NCBI GenBank assembly: GCA_001544655.2
Contig: FCOD02000039.1
Location: 1 to 48,581 of the forward strand
From: Caballeronia turbans
GTDB taxonomy: Bacteria > Pseudomonadota > Gammaproteobacteria > Burkholderiales > Burkholderiaceae
Reading direction: 5' to 3'
DNA length: 48,581 nt
Shown: piece by piece, positions 36,069 through 46,366 of the stretch
Layout of the letters: every line of letters begins with the position of its first letter
How positions within the stretch are numbered: the first letter of the stretch is position 1
Position numbers and translations under genes: made by a program
Notes under the pieces: generated by a model
What the model was told of the DNA's origin: nothing
The model's input: only the letters and a program-made list of their open reading frames with translations
Database searches by the model: none

Positions 36069-37583
36069 GTGTCAGCGACGCTGCGTTTTGACAATATCGG
36101 CAAGGTGTTTCCAGGCGTGCGCGCGCTCGATGGCGTGTCGTTCGACGTCAACGCCGGCGAAGTTCACGGCTTGATGGGCGAGAACGGCGCGGGCAAGTCG
36201 ACCTTGCTCAAGATTCTCGGCGGCGAGTATCAGCCCGATTCGGGGCGCGTGCTCATCGACGACAAGGAAGTGCATTTCGCGAGCGCGGCGGCTTCGATCG
36301 CGTCGGGCATCGCGGTGATTCATCAGGAATTGCAGTACGTGCCGGACCTGACCGTGGCCGAGAACCTGCTGCTCGGCGCGCTGCCGAACCGGCTTGGCTG
36401 GGTCGACAAGCGTGCGGCGAAAGCGCACGTGCGCGAGCGGCTCACGGCGATGGGCGTCGATCTCGACCCGAACGCGAAGCTGCGCAAGCTCTCGATCGCG
36501 CAGCGGCAGATGGTCGAAATCTGCAAGGCGCTGTTGCGCAACGCGCGCGTGATCGCGCTGGACGAACCGACGAGTTCGCTGTCGCATCGCGAGACGGAAG
36601 TGCTCTTCAAGCTCGTGCGCGATCTCAAGGCCGACAATCGCGCGTTGATTTACATCTCGCATCGCATGGACGAGATCTACGAGCTGTGCGATGCGTGCAC
36701 GATTTTCCGCGACGGCCGCAAGATCGCGTCGCATCTGTCGCTGGCGGAAGTGCCGCGCGAGACGCTCGTGCAGGAAATGGTCGGCCGCGAAATCAGCGAT
36801 ATCTATAACTATCGCGCGCGGCCGCTGGGCGAGGTGCGCTTCTCAGTGAAGGACGTGCAGGGCGACGCGTTGAGCGCGCCCGCGAACTTCGAGGTGAAGC
36901 GCGGTGAGATCGTCGGTTTCTTCGGCCTGGTCGGTGCGGGCCGCAGCGAACTGATGCATCTCGTCTACGGCGCGGACAAGAAGAAAGGCGGCACGATCAC
37001 GCTCGACGGCGAGGCAATCCGCGTGCGCAGCACCGGCGAGGCGATCCGCCACGGCATCGTGCTGTGTCCGGAAGATCGGAAGGAAGAAGGCATCGTCGCG
37101 ATGGCGACGGTCGCGGAGAACATCAACATCTCGTGCCGCCGTCACTATCTGCGTGGCGGGCTGTTTCTCGATCGCAAGAAGGAAGCGCAGACGGCCGAGC
37201 GCTTCATTCAGCTTCTGAAGATCAAGACGCCGAGCCGCAAGCAGCGCATCCGCTTCCTGTCGGGCGGCAATCAGCAGAAGGCGATTCTTTCGCGCTGGCT
37301 CGCGGAGCCGGATCTGAAGGTCGTGATTCTCGACGAACCGACGCGCGGCATCGACGTCGGCGCGAAACATGAAATCTATAACGTGATCTATCAGCTCGCG
37401 GAGCGCGGCTGCGCGATCGTGATGATTTCGTCGGAGTTGCCGGAAGTGCTCGGCGTGTCCGACCGGATCGTCGTGATGCGGCAGGGCCGGATCGCGGGCG
37501 AATTGCCGCGCGGTGAGGCAAGCGAACAGGCGGTGCTGGGTCTCGCGCTGCCGCAGTCGGACACCGTCGCGCAGGCGGCGTAA
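36069..37583 (+). CDS. araG: Arabinose/galactose ABC transporter, ATP-binding protein
   Basis: A 504-residue ATPase with two fused ABC domains, as usual for monosaccharide importers. The first domain has Walker [15 protein letters not shown] near residues 38-51, signature [11 protein letters not shown] and Walker [11 protein letters not shown]. The second has the degenerate Walker A ([10 protein letters not shown]), signature LSGGNQQK and Walker [11 protein letters not shown]. It starts with GTG, with AGGAGG just upstream. It sits 18 bases before araH. Confidence 0.95.
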   Translation: MSATLRFDNIGKVFPGVRALDGVSFDVNAGEVHGLMGENGAGKSTLLKILGGEYQPDSGRVLIDDKEVHFASAAASIASGIAVIHQELQYVPDLTVAENLLLGALPNRLGWVDKRAAKAHVRERLTAMGVDLDPNAKLRKLSIAQRQMVEICKALLRNARVIALDEPTSSLSHRETEVLFKLVRDLKADNRALIYISHRMDEIYELCDACTIFRDGRKIASHLSLAEVPRETLVQEMVGREISDIYNYRARPLGEVRFSVKDVQGDALSAPANFEVKRGEIVGFFGLVGAGRSELMHLVYGADKKKGGTITLDGEAIRVRSTGEAIRHGIVLCPEDRKEEGIVAMATVAENINISCRRHYLRGGLFLDRKKEAQTAERFIQLLKIKTPSRKQRIRFLSGGNQQKAILSRWLAEPDLKVVILDEPTRGIDVGAKHEIYNVIYQLAERGCAIVMISSELPEVLGVSDRIVVMRQGRIAGELPRGEASEQAVLGLALPQSDTVAQAA

Positions 37584-37601
37584 GGACAAGAGGAGCGAAT
37601 C

Positions 37602-38618
37602 ATGGAAGCAAGAGAAAACATCGTGGGGCAGGCGACGGAAACCGTCGCGAATGCGCTGATCCCGCAAAAGAACGACAAACAGAAGTGGTGGCAGCAGATC
37701 ACCGAGTACAGCCTGATCGTGATCTTCATCGTCATGTTCCTGACGATGTCGCTGACCGTCGATCACTTCTTCTCGATCGAGAACATGCTCGGTCTGGCGT
37801 TGTCGATCTCGCAGATCGGCATGGTCGCGTGCACGATGATGTTCTGTCTCGCGTCGCGCGACTTCGACTTGTCGGTCGGTTCGACGATCGCGTTTGCCGG
37901 CGTGCTTTGCGCGATGGTGCTCAACGCGACCGACAACACCGCGATCGCGATCGTCGCGGCGGTGGCGGCGGGCGCGGTGATCGGCTTCGTGAACGGCGCG
38001 GTGATCGCCTATCTGCGCATCAATGCGCTGATCACCACGCTCGCAACGATGGAAATCGTGCGCGGGCTCGGGTTCATCGTGTCGCATGGGCAGGCGGTCG
38101 GCGTATCGTCGGATACGTTTATCGCGCTCGGCAGCTTGTCGATGATCGGGATTTCCCTGCCTATCTGGGTGACGCTTGCGTGTTTCATCGTTTTTGGCGT
38201 ATTGCTCAATCAGACTGTGTATGGACGTAATACATTGGCGATTGGCGGCAATCCGGAAGCGTCGCGGCTTGCGGGTATCAATGTCGAGCGCACGCGCGTG
38301 TGGATCTTTTTGATTCAGGGCGCGGTGACGGCGCTGGCGGGCGTCATTCTCGCTTCGCGCATCACGTCGGGGCAGCCGAATGCGGCACAGGGGTTCGAGC
38401 TGAACGTGATTTCGGCTTGCGTGCTGGGAGGAGTTTCACTGCTCGGCGGGCGGGCGACGATTTCTGGCGTCGTAATCGGGGTGCTCATCATGGGCACTGT
38501 TGAAAACGTCATGAATCTCCTGAATATCGATGCGTTTTATCAGTACCTCGTGCGAGGGGCGATTTTGCTTGCTGCCGTGTTGCTCGATCAGTTGAAGAAT
38601 CGCGGCTCGCGGGCTTGA
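37602..38618 (+). CDS. araH: Arabinose/galactose ABC transporter, permease
   Basis: An inner-membrane permease of 338 residues with about 8-10 membrane segments after a cytoplasmic N-terminus of 40 residues. The family signature (ASRDFDLSVGSTIAFAGV) lies early, and the later conserved loop GGNPEASRLAGINVERTR is the ATPase-contact region of BPD_transp_2 permeases. GGVSLLGGRATISGVVIG is near the C-terminus. With AraF and AraG it completes the importer. Confidence 0.95.
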   Translation: MEARENIVGQATETVANALIPQKNDKQKWWQQITEYSLIVIFIVMFLTMSLTVDHFFSIENMLGLALSISQIGMVACTMMFCLASRDFDLSVGSTIAFAGVLCAMVLNATDNTAIAIVAAVAAGAVIGFVNGAVIAYLRINALITTLATMEIVRGLGFIVSHGQAVGVSSDTFIALGSLSMIGISLPIWVTLACFIVFGVLLNQTVYGRNTLAIGGNPEASRLAGINVERTRVWIFLIQGAVTALAGVILASRITSGQPNAAQGFELNVISACVLGGVSLLGGRATISGVVIGVLIMGTVENVMNLLNIDAFYQYLVRGAILLAAVLLDQLKNRGSRA

Positions 38619-38761
38619 GGTTGGATAACGTTGGGCTTTCGCGGATCCCGTATTCGCGTTGGTTTATCAGCACTGCCCCCCACAAGGGCCGTGCAAATAG
38701 ACCGACACGAAAACAGGATTCCACGGAAGCAAGCGCAAAAAAAAGCAGAGGGACAACCAAC

Positions 38762-39550
38762 ATGGCACCGATCAACAAATCACTGGCAAGATACCCAAGC
38801 CTGGAAGGCAAAACGGTCCTGATCACCGGCGGAGCGACCGGCATCGGCGAGGGTTTCGTCGAACACTTCTTCGATCAGGGCGCGAAGGTCGCCTTCTTCG
38901 ACATCGACACCGACGCGGGCGAAGCGCTCGCCGACCGCCTGGGCGCAGCCCTGACAGCAACCCAGACCCGCCCGATGTTCCTGCGCGTCGACCTGACCGA
39001 CATCGACGCATTGCGAAAAGGCATCGACGACGTCCGCGCCGCATTCGGCCCGATCAGCGTGCTCGTCAACAATGCCGCCAACGACAAGCGCCACGCAATC
39101 GAGGACGTCACGCCGGACTCATACGATGCGGGCATCGCGGTCAACATCCGCCATCAGTTCTTCGCGGCTCAGGCCGTGATCGACGACATGAAGCGCCTGG
39201 GCGGCGGCTCGATCATCAATCTCGGCTCGATCAGCTGGATGCTCAAGCAAGGCAACTTCCCGGTCTACACGACGTCGAAGTCGGCGGTGCAGGGCATGAC
39301 GCGCGGCCTCGCGCGCGATCTCGGCAAGTTCGGCATTCGCGTGAATACGCTCGTGCCGGGCTGGGTGATGACCGAAAAGCAAAAGCGCCTGTGGCTCGAC
39401 GAGGCCGGCAAGGAAGCGATCAAGCAGGGCCAGTGCATCGGCGGGGAATTGCTGCCCGCGCATCTCGCGCGCGCGGCGCTCTTTCTCGCTTCGGACGACA
39501 GCAGCATGATTACGGCGCAAGACATCATCGTCGACGGAGGATGGGCCTGA
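38762..39550 (+). CDS. SDR-family aldose dehydrogenase (probable galactose/arabinose 1-dehydrogenase)
   Basis: A 262-residue SDR: TGGATGIG cofactor loop, NNAA in place of NNAG, Ser in LGSISW, and YTTSK. The acidic residue after beta 2 (FFDIDTD) favours NAD. Its stop overlaps the start of a lactonase gene (TGATG), so it very likely oxidises an aldose to the aldonolactone that the lactonase opens. D-galactose and L-arabinose are the best candidates given AraFGH and DgoKA. I chose ATG 38762; the open frame extends upstream without similarity. Confidence 0.88.
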   Translation: MAPINKSLARYPSLEGKTVLITGGATGIGEGFVEHFFDQGAKVAFFDIDTDAGEALADRLGAALTATQTRPMFLRVDLTDIDALRKGIDDVRAAFGPISVLVNNAANDKRHAIEDVTPDSYDAGIAVNIRHQFFAAQAVIDDMKRLGGGSIINLGSISWMLKQGNFPVYTTSKSAVQGMTRGLARDLGKFGIRVNTLVPGWVMTEKQKRLWLDEAGKEAIKQGQCIGGELLPAHLARAALFLASDDSSMITAQDIIVDGGWA

Positions 39551-40428
39551 TGAACTCGATGCGCGCGCAGCTTCTGGTCGACAGCCAATGCTCGCTCGGC
39601 GAGGGCGCCACGTGGTGCGCCACAAGCGGCTGCTTCTGGTGGACCGATATCGAAGGCAAGACGCTGTGGCGCTACGACCCGCGCGACGGCGCGAGCCAAT
39701 CGTTCGCGATGCCCGAGCGGCTCGCCTGCTTTACGCCCTGCGCCGATGCGCGTTTCCTGCTCCTGGGCCTCGCGTCGCGGCTCGCCTTCTATGAGATCGC
39801 GACGGGTCACATCGACACGATCATGGACGTCGAAGCCGATCTGCCGACGCGTCTCAACGATGGCCGCTGCGACCGCGAAGGGCGCTTCGTGTTCGGCACG
39901 AAGCACGACGTGGAAGATGCGCAGGCGATCGGCGGCTTTTATCAGCTGAACCCGGATCTGTCTCTGGAGCGCCTCCCGCTCGGCAATTGCGCGATTTCGA
40001 ACAGCATCGGCTTTTCCCCCGACGGCGCGACGATGTACTACTGTGACTCGCCGACGCGCGAGATCCGCGTCTGCGACTATCCGACGTTCGCCAACGACCA
40101 CGTGTTCGTCGCGCTGACGGATGCGACCGGCGTGCCCGACGGCTCGATCGTCGATGCCGAAGGCGCCTTGTGGAATGCGCAGTGGGGCGGCGGGCGCGTC
40201 GTGCGCTATGGACGCGACGGCCGCGAGACGGCGCGCATCGACGTGCCGACCGCGCAGCCGAGTTGCGTCGCGTTCGGCGGCGCGGACTTCGGCACGCTGT
40301 ACGTCACGAGCGCGCGCCTCGGCCTTTCTGAGGAGGCGCTGAAAAGCGATGCGCACGCAGGCGGCGTGTTCGTCGCGACGCCCTGCGCGCGCGGCATCGC
40401 CGAAGCGGTATTCGCGGGCAAGGCGTAA
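39550..40428 (+). CDS. SMP-30/gluconolactonase-family sugar lactonase
   Basis: A 292-residue six-bladed beta-propeller lactonase. It contains LGEGATWC with the metal-binding glutamate, the substrate loop NDGRCDREGRFVFGT, the asparagine of ISNSIGFSPDG, and YYCDSPTREI and VPDGSIVDAEGALWNAQWGG with the catalytic aspartate region. It hydrolyses a sugar-1,4- or 1,5-lactone to the acid, following the coupled SDR. The same family includes L-arabinonolactonases, so galactono- or arabinonolactone cannot be separated. A terminator follows. Confidence 0.92.
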   Translation: MNSMRAQLLVDSQCSLGEGATWCATSGCFWWTDIEGKTLWRYDPRDGASQSFAMPERLACFTPCADARFLLLGLASRLAFYEIATGHIDTIMDVEADLPTRLNDGRCDREGRFVFGTKHDVEDAQAIGGFYQLNPDLSLERLPLGNCAISNSIGFSPDGATMYYCDSPTREIRVCDYPTFANDHVFVALTDATGVPDGSIVDAEGALWNAQWGGGRVVRYGRDGRETARIDVPTAQPSCVAFGGADFGTLYVTSARLGLSEEALKSDAHAGGVFVATPCARGIAEAVFAGKA

Positions 40429-40474
40429 CCGAAAATAGCGAGGCGGCGCGCGATCGACGCACCGCCCGACACAC

Positions 40475-40494
40475 CCCGGCGACGCCGGGTTTTT
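40475..40494 (+). terminator. Intrinsic terminator after the lactonase gene
   Basis: CCCGGC-GAC-GCCGGG followed by five T. It separates the main sugar operon from the epimerase gene, at least partly. Confidence 0.8.
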
Positions 40495-40517
40495 CGCCTC
40501 TCGATGGAGCACGAGTC

Positions 40518-41621
40518 ATGGCTGGTGCGCGCACAGAGCAAAGACCGAATTCTGCATCGACGTCCAAGGCACAGGCGAACGCCCGGCGTTCGAGGCTCGC
40601 CGCTGCAACCGAACCACCGGTCCGGCCCGGCCCGGGCACCGCGATGGTCGCGATGGGCGGCCGCGATGCCGATGGCTGTATCACACTCGCCAACGCGCAT
40701 CTGCGGCTCGAACTCGCGCCGTCGCTCGGCGGCGGCATCACGCGCTTCGACTGGCGGCACCAGGGCACCTTGGTGCCGATCTTCCGGCCGTGCGTCGATC
40801 CCGGTCCGGACACGGATCCGAATCAGCTCGCGTGCTATCCGCTTCTGCCGTATTCGAACCGTATCGGCAACGGGCACTTTCAGTTTTCAGGACGCTCGAT
40901 CGACGTGCCGTGCAACCGCGCCGGCGAACCGCTGCCGCTGCATGGCGATGGCTGGCTCGGCGCGTGGGAAGTCGCTGAGGAAGCGTCCACGCGCGTGCGT
41001 CTGACGTTGGATCGCAGCGACGGCAAGCCTTATGCCTTTCGCGCCGCGCAGACTTACGCGCTCGACGACGCCACGCTCGCCGTGTCGCTCGATGTGGAAA
41101 ATACCGGCGATGAAGCGCTGCCGTTCGGCCTCGGGCTGCATCCGTTCCTGATGCGCGAGGCGGACACGGAGTTGTCCGCGGCGGCGGGCGGCGTGTGGCT
41201 TTGCGGCGACGACTGGCTGCCGGTGCGGCACGTGCCGACGCCGCCCGCGTGGCAATTCGGCGTCGCGTATCCGATGCCGTCGGAGATGGTGAACAACGCG
41301 TTCACCGGCTGGAGCGGTCGCACGAGGGTGCTATGGCCGAAGCGCCGCCTGTCGCTCACGATCGCCGCCGACACCGATTACTACGTGCTGTATGCGCCGC
41401 CCGGCGAGAGCTTTTTCTGCTTCGAGCCCGTCGATCATCCGATCAACGCGGTGAATCTGCCCGGCGGCGGGGAAGCCCACGGGATGACCGTGCTCGAACC
41501 GGGCGAGCGGCTTTCGCGTGAGTTTCGCTTTACCGTCGAGCGCACCGGGGAGGCGGCGCGGCGGGGAAGGCCGCGCACGCGAGCCGGAGCGAAGGCGCGG
41601 GCGCGGGACGCTGCGCGCTGA
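40518..41621 (+). CDS. Aldose 1-epimerase (galactose mutarotase family)
   Basis: A 367-residue protein that should interconvert alpha and beta aldose anomers, supplying the form used by the dehydrogenase. The conserved domain begins near residue 54 ([20 protein letters not shown]). It has [13 protein letters not shown] with the substrate arginine, [10 protein letters not shown] with the first catalytic histidine, GLGLHPFL with the second, and a glutamate near the C-terminus. The first 40 residues (rich in Ala/Arg/Ser) and the last 25 (Arg/Ala) lack similarity, so an internal start at ATG 40644 is possible. GGAG lies about 10 bases before ATG 40518. Confidence 0.85.
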   Translation: MAGARTEQRPNSASTSKAQANARRSRLAAATEPPVRPGPGTAMVAMGGRDADGCITLANAHLRLELAPSLGGGITRFDWRHQGTLVPIFRPCVDPGPDTDPNQLACYPLLPYSNRIGNGHFQFSGRSIDVPCNRAGEPLPLHGDGWLGAWEVAEEASTRVRLTLDRSDGKPYAFRAAQTYALDDATLAVSLDVENTGDEALPFGLGLHPFLMREADTELSAAAGGVWLCGDDWLPVRHVPTPPAWQFGVAYPMPSEMVNNAFTGWSGRTRVLWPKRRLSLTIAADTDYYVLYAPPGESFFCFEPVDHPINAVNLPGGGEAHGMTVLEPGERLSREFRFTVERTGEAARRGRPRTRAGAKARARDAAR

Positions 41622-41652
41622 TGCCAGCCAATGGACGCGATGCCTCGCACGT

Positions 41653-41658
41653 TAAAAT
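41653..41658 (+). promoter_or_regulatory. Possible -10 of pyrF
   Basis: TAAAAT, 31 bases before the pyrF ATG. The -35 region has only weak candidates (TGGACG at 15-base spacing). Confidence 0.3.
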
Positions 41659-41689
41659 GCGTGGCATCGACGTTCAACGAAATCCCGCC

Positions 41690-42502
41690 ATGTCATTCAT
41701 CCAGTCTCTCAACGCCGCGTGGTCGCGGACGCAATCGCTTCTGTGCGTCGGCCTCGACCCGGAACCCGCCAAATTCCCCGGCGCCCTGAACGGCCGCGCC
41801 GATGCGATCTTCGAGTTCTGCAAAACCATCGTCGATGCGACCGCGCCGTATGCGTCGTCGTTCAAGCCGCAGATCGCGTATTTCGCGGCGCATCGCGCGG
41901 AAGATCAACTCGAAGCGCTGATCGCGCATATCCACGAGAAACACGCCGGCATTCCGGTGATTCTGGATGCGAAGCGCGGCGATATCGGCAGTACGGCCGA
42001 GCAGTACGCGAAGGAAGCGTTCGAGCGCTATAACGCGGATGCCGTGACGGTGAATCCGTACATGGGCTTCGACTCGATCGAGCCGTATCTCGCGCATGAA
42101 GGCCGGGGCGTGATCGTGCTGTGCCGCACGTCGAATGCGGGCGGTTCGGATCTGCAATTCCTGACGACCGACGGCAAGCCGCTGTATCAGGTCGTCGCGA
42201 CGCTCGCAGCGGAAAAGTGGAACGCGAGCGGCCAGCTCGGGCTGGTCGTCGGCGCGACGTTTCCGAAAGAAATCGAAACGGTGCGCGGGATCGTCGGCGA
42301 TATGCCGTTGCTGATTCCGGGAATCGGCGCGCAAGGCGGCGATGTCGAAGCGACCGTGCGCGCGGGCCGCACCGCGAACGGCACGGGCATGCTGATCAAC
42401 TCGTCGCGCGCGATCATCTACGCGGGCAAGGGCGATGATTACGCGCAAGCCGCGGCCGACGCGGCAAAGAAGACGCGGGATACGATCAACGCATACCGCT
42501 AA
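41690..42502 (+). CDS. pyrF: Orotidine 5'-phosphate decarboxylase (type 2)
   Basis: PyrF converts OMP to UMP, the last step of de novo pyrimidine synthesis. At 270 residues it is the longer type 2 form. It has [12 protein letters not shown] near the start, the lysine/aspartate catalytic array in [15 protein letters not shown], and [12 protein letters not shown] and [11 protein letters not shown] in the phosphate site. I used the ATG at 41690 ([11 protein letters not shown]); the frame is open upstream without similarity. It converges on the helicase gene with only seven bases between stops. Confidence 0.95.
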   Translation: MSFIQSLNAAWSRTQSLLCVGLDPEPAKFPGALNGRADAIFEFCKTIVDATAPYASSFKPQIAYFAAHRAEDQLEALIAHIHEKHAGIPVILDAKRGDIGSTAEQYAKEAFERYNADAVTVNPYMGFDSIEPYLAHEGRGVIVLCRTSNAGGSDLQFLTTDGKPLYQVVATLAAEKWNASGQLGLVVGATFPKEIETVRGIVGDMPLLIPGIGAQGGDVEATVRAGRTANGTGMLINSSRAIIYAGKGDDYAQAAADAAKKTRDTINAYR

Positions 42503-42509
42503 ACGCGCG

Positions 42510-45500
42510 TCAGGCATCGGGAATCGGCGCGAGCAGCGCGTCGATATCCTCGACGGAGAACTTCTCCACGGCGCGCGCGTCATCGGACAGAATGCCCGCT
42601 GCGAGTGCTGCCTTGTGCTCCTGCATCGACACTATCTTTTCTTCGATGCTGCCGGTCGCGACGAGCTTGTACACGAACACCGGCTTGTCCTGCCCGATGC
42701 GATGCGCGCGATCCGTCGCCTGATTCTCGGCGGCGGGATTCCACCACGGGTCGTAGTGGATGACGGTATCGGCGGCGGTGAGGTTCAGGCCGACGCCGCC
42801 TGCCTTCAGGCTGATCAGGAAAACGGGCACCTCGCCCGCCTGAAAGCGCCGCACGGGCGTCGTGCGATCCGCAGTCTCGCCGGTCAGCGTGACGTACGTC
42901 AGACCGGCTTCATCGAGCGCGCCGGCAATGACCGCAAGCATGCCCGTGAACTGCGAGAACACGAGCACGCGCCGGCCTTCTTCGATGAGATTCGGCAGCA
43001 TCTCGAGCAACAGCGCGAGCTTGGCCGATTCCGGGGTCTTCCTCGCGCCCGGCAGCTTGACCAGCGACGGATCGCAGCACACTTGTCGCAGCTTCAGCAG
43101 CGCGTCGAGCATTAGGATATGGCTGCGTGCGAAACCTTGCTTCTCGATGGCGTCCCGCACTTTCTTCTGCATCGCGGTGCGCACGGTCTCGTAGAGATCG
43201 CGCTGCGCGCCCTCCAGTTCGACGCTGCGCACGATCGTCGTCTTCAGCGGCAGTTCGGTCGCGACATCATCCTTGCGGCGGCGAAGCATGAAGGGGCGGA
43301 TCCGTCGCGCGAGAAGGCTGCGGCGCGTCTGGTCGTTGTGCTTCTCGATCGGCTTGCGCCAGCGAGCGGCGAAGTCTTTTTGCGTGCCGAGAAAGCCGGG
43401 CAGCAGGAAATCGAATTGCGACCACAGTTCGCCCAGATGGTTTTCGAGCGGCGTGCCGGTGAGGCACAGGCGGTGCCGCGCGCGCAACGTGCGGATGACG
43501 CCCGCCGCCTTGCTCGATGCGTTCTTCACGTACTGCGCCTCGTCGAGTATCAACAGATGATAGTCGTGCGCTGACAGAGCTTCGTGGTCGCGCCAGACGA
43601 GCGGATAAGTCGTGATGATGAGCTCGTGCTCCGCGATCCGCGCGAAGCGTTCGTGACGCAGCGGCCCGTGAAGATCCAGCACTTTGAGGCCGGGCGCAAA
43701 GCGCCGCGCTTCTTCCTGCCAGTTGTTGACGAGCGTGGTCGGGACGACGATCAGCGCCGGCTGCGTGAGGCGGCCGGCTTCCTTTTCGACGAGGATGTGC
43801 GCGAGCGTCTGCACGGTCTTGCCGAGGCCCATGTCGTCGGCGAGCACGCCCGCGAGCTCCTGCTCGCGGAGGAACTGCATCCAGTCGACACCCTCGCGCT
43901 GATAATCGCGCAGCGTCGCTTTCAGGCCGCTCGGCGCGTCGATCCGGCGCGGCCCCGCGGCTTTGCGCAGCCGTTGCGCGAGTTCGACCATCGACGCGTC
44001 GCCGCCGAATTGCCAACGCAGCGTTTCATCGGCTCCGGTGAGGCGGCCGGCTTCGAGCGCCGAAAGCCGCAACGGCGAATCCGCGCGAAGGTCGGCGCGG
44101 TCGAACAGATCGATCAGCGCGCGCACGAGCGGCTTGATGCGGGCGGCGCACACTTTGAAGCGCCTGCCCGCCTGCGTGCGGAATTCGACCGCGTGCGCGT
44201 CGTCGATCAGATCGATCGCGCCGTTGAGCCAGCGGCGGTCGCGGGCGAACAGCTCCGCGAGGAGCGGTTCGAGGCGCACGCGCTCAGCCTCGACCATGAT
44301 GCCCAGTTCGAGATCGAACCAGCCATGCTCAGCGGCGCGCGCGGCCGCCTCTATTTCGTCGATCTCGACGACGTCGAAACGCGAATTGGGCACGATGACG
44401 ACGCGCCAGCCGGCATTGCGCAGCGCGGGCAACTCGTCGGCGACGAACGCGGGCCATGCTTCGCGCGCGGGCATGATGAAGCCGCCGGCATACGGCGATT
44501 CGTCGCGACTGCCCTGCGCATCGGAGATTGGCTTGAGTCCCGCTTTGCCCAGGCGCTGGATGCCCGCGTTCTCGAGGTCGTCCCGGCGCGCGATGCGAGC
44601 GAGTTCGCCGTTCGCGAGCCTTATGAGTGTCTCGGGGCTGTTCGCCGCGATCACGAAGCCGTCGTAGTCGAATTCGAGCAGGGCGATGTCGAGTTCTGTC
44701 GCGGGCATGTTCAGCTTGCGAGGCGCATCGAGCAGAAGCGTGTCGAGCGTGAGCACGGGGACGGGCGGGGCGTCGATTGTCCGCATGTTCGTGTCGCCTC
44801 GCATGGGCGGCGCCGGGAGCGCGGGCGCGAATTCGGCGAGCGCCGCGCGCACGACGGCCGCATCCTCGAGTGTGAGCACCGGCATCTCCAGATAGTCGGC
44901 GAGGAACTCATCGGGAATCGATGTATCGACGGTTCCGGTTTCGTTCGTGAAGGCGTCGAAATACCAGGGCGGTTCGGTCGGAAGCACGATGCCGCCTTCC
45001 GGATCGGTTTCGAGCGACGCGAAAATCATGTCGTCATGGTGCGGAATCCATTCGATGTTGCCGCGGCGACGCGCGCCCTCGCTCAATGGCTTTTCGAGCC
45101 GCAGATCGCGGCCATGCGGTTCGAAATAGAGACGGTCGGTCGCGAGCATCATGCTCCAGATCGCCGCGCCCCGCTTGCCGCTCAACGCGTAGCTGTTGCC
45201 TGAATAGCCGCGCTCGGACCGGAGCGCGCGAATGATGGCCTCGTCTTCCGGGGTCACGAATTTCGGCGGACTGCTCCAGGCCGTGTAGTTTGGGTACCAG
45301 CTTTCGGTCGCGCGAATCGTGCCATCGGCGCCGAGTCGCGCCTTGTACGTCACCAGTTCGAAAGCGGATTGGCCTAGCGCGGACGGCGCGAGCACGTACA
45401 GAATCCGGAACACCGCGCCGGTCGCGGGCCTGGCCGCTTTCGCGCGCGCGTGCCGCGTCGCCTCGACCTTTGCGCGAAAGTCAGACAGCCATTGCTCGAC

Positions 45501-45824
45501 CTCCACGCTCACGCCGGTTCGGGCAGCGCCTTCCTTTCTTTCCAGATAGGCGAGCAGCGTCGCGGCGACGTGCTTGCATTCAAAGCCGACCGGACACGAG
45601 CAATAGCCGAACGGCCGCTTGTTCCTGAACGAGATCTCGACCGTGTACGGCGCCGGTTGCGTACCCGCCACCCGCGCGCGCAGGGTGTTGTCCGTCCAGA
45701 CGATACCGCTGACGGCACGGACGTAGCCGCGCGCCTTGTCGATTGTTACGGGGCCTACCCAGCGGGCGACCTGTTCTTTGGTGTATATCGGCGAGTCCGC
45801 CGACTGGCCGGTCTGTTTTCGCAT
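42510..45824 (-). CDS. SWIM zinc-finger SNF2-family helicase
   Basis: A 1104-residue protein. An N-terminal SWIM finger (C75-x-C77...C83-x-H85, YCSCPVGFECKH) is followed by a long, poorly conserved region (about 120-600). The SNF2 ATPase has motif I ADDMGLGKTVQTL near 658, the DEAQ box in LILDEAQYVKN, LTGTPLENHLGELW, and motifs V-VI SLKAGGVGLNLTAAD and DRAHRIGQ. It belongs with the RapA/HepA-like bacterial SNF2 proteins and should translocate on duplex DNA. The SWIM finger may bind DNA or protein. The biological role is unknown. It is downstream of pncC by 16 bases in reverse order, so they are not an obvious functional pair. Confidence 0.92.
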   Translation of the reverse strand: MRKQTGQSADSPIYTKEQVARWVGPVTIDKARGYVRAVSGIVWTDNTLRARVAGTQPAPYTVEISFRNKRPFGYCSCPVGFECKHVAATLLAYLERKEGAARTGVSVEVEQWLSDFRAKVEATRHARAKAARPATGAVFRILYVLAPSALGQSAFELVTYKARLGADGTIRATESWYPNYTAWSSPPKFVTPEDEAIIRALRSERGYSGNSYALSGKRGAAIWSMMLATDRLYFEPHGRDLRLEKPLSEGARRRGNIEWIPHHDDMIFASLETDPEGGIVLPTEPPWYFDAFTNETGTVDTSIPDEFLADYLEMPVLTLEDAAVVRAALAEFAPALPAPPMRGDTNMRTIDAPPVPVLTLDTLLLDAPRKLNMPATELDIALLEFDYDGFVIAANSPETLIRLANGELARIARRDDLENAGIQRLGKAGLKPISDAQGSRDESPYAGGFIMPAREAWPAFVADELPALRNAGWRVVIVPNSRFDVVEIDEIEAAARAAEHGWFDLELGIMVEAERVRLEPLLAELFARDRRWLNGAIDLIDDAHAVEFRTQAGRRFKVCAARIKPLVRALIDLFDRADLRADSPLRLSALEAGRLTGADETLRWQFGGDASMVELAQRLRKAAGPRRIDAPSGLKATLRDYQREGVDWMQFLREQELAGVLADDMGLGKTVQTLAHILVEKEAGRLTQPALIVVPTTLVNNWQEEARRFAPGLKVLDLHGPLRHERFARIAEHELIITTYPLVWRDHEALSAHDYHLLILDEAQYVKNASSKAAGVIRTLRARHRLCLTGTPLENHLGELWSQFDFLLPGFLGTQKDFAARWRKPIEKHNDQTRRSLLARRIRPFMLRRRKDDVATELPLKTTIVRSVELEGAQRDLYETVRTAMQKKVRDAIEKQGFARSHILMLDALLKLRQVCCDPSLVKLPGARKTPESAKLALLLEMLPNLIEEGRRVLVFSQFTGMLAVIAGALDEAGLTYVTLTGETADRTTPVRRFQAGEVPVFLISLKAGGVGLNLTAADTVIHYDPWWNPAAENQATDRAHRIGQDKPVFVYKLVATGSIEEKIVSMQEHKAALAAGILSDDARAVEKFSVEDIDALLAPIPDA

Positions 45825-45840
45825 GCGATGGTCTCACCTC

Positions 45841-46341
45841 TCACCGCTCGCGCTGCTCCAGAAACTCCAGCAGTTTGCGCAGCGCGTGCGCGGCGGCCTG
45901 CGTGCGCACCTGCTCGCGGTCGCCCTTGAACAGTTGCGTCTCGACCCCGGTATGAAGCCGGTTGCTCCACGCGAACGACACCGTGCCCACCGGCTTCGCT
46001 TCGCTTCCTCCCGCGGGCCCGGCGACACCGGTGATCGCGATCGACACCTGCGCGCGACTGTTGCGCAGCGCGCCTTCGGCCATTGCTTTCGCGACGGGCT
46101 CGCTCACCGCGCCATGCTGCTCGATCAATGTAGCCGGAACGCCGATCATCTCGATCTTCGCGAGATTCGAATATGTGACGAACCCGCGCTCGAACCACGC
46201 GCTGCTGCCGGAAATATCGGTGATGGCGCTCGCGACCATGCCGCCCGTGCATGACTCGGCGGTCGCGAGCATCAGCCGTTCGTCGCGCAGCTTGTTGCCG
46301 ACGCGAATCGCAAGTTGGTGAACGACGGTGTCGGTTGGCAT
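45841..46341 (-). CDS. pncC: Nicotinamide-nucleotide amidohydrolase PncC (CinA C-terminal domain)
   Basis: PncC deamidates NMN to NaMN, recycling the NMN made by DNA ligase. This is the stand-alone C-terminal domain of CinA, 166 residues. The catalytic-site motif is TAESCTGGMVASAIT, with Ser30. Other conserved stretches are FVTYSNLAK, HGAVSEPVAKAMAEGA and AITGVAGPAGGSE with PVGTVSFAW. It lies 25 bases after the pgpA stop on the same strand, in a thiL-pgpA-pncC run common in beta-proteobacteria. Confidence 0.94.
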   Translation of the reverse strand: MPTDTVVHQLAIRVGNKLRDERLMLATAESCTGGMVASAITDISGSSAWFERGFVTYSNLAKIEMIGVPATLIEQHGAVSEPVAKAMAEGALRNSRAQVSIAITGVAGPAGGSEAKPVGTVSFAWSNRLHTGVETQLFKGDREQVRTQAAAHALRKLLEFLEQRER

Positions 46342-46366
46342 GGTGATGTTCTCGAAGAGTTGGAAA

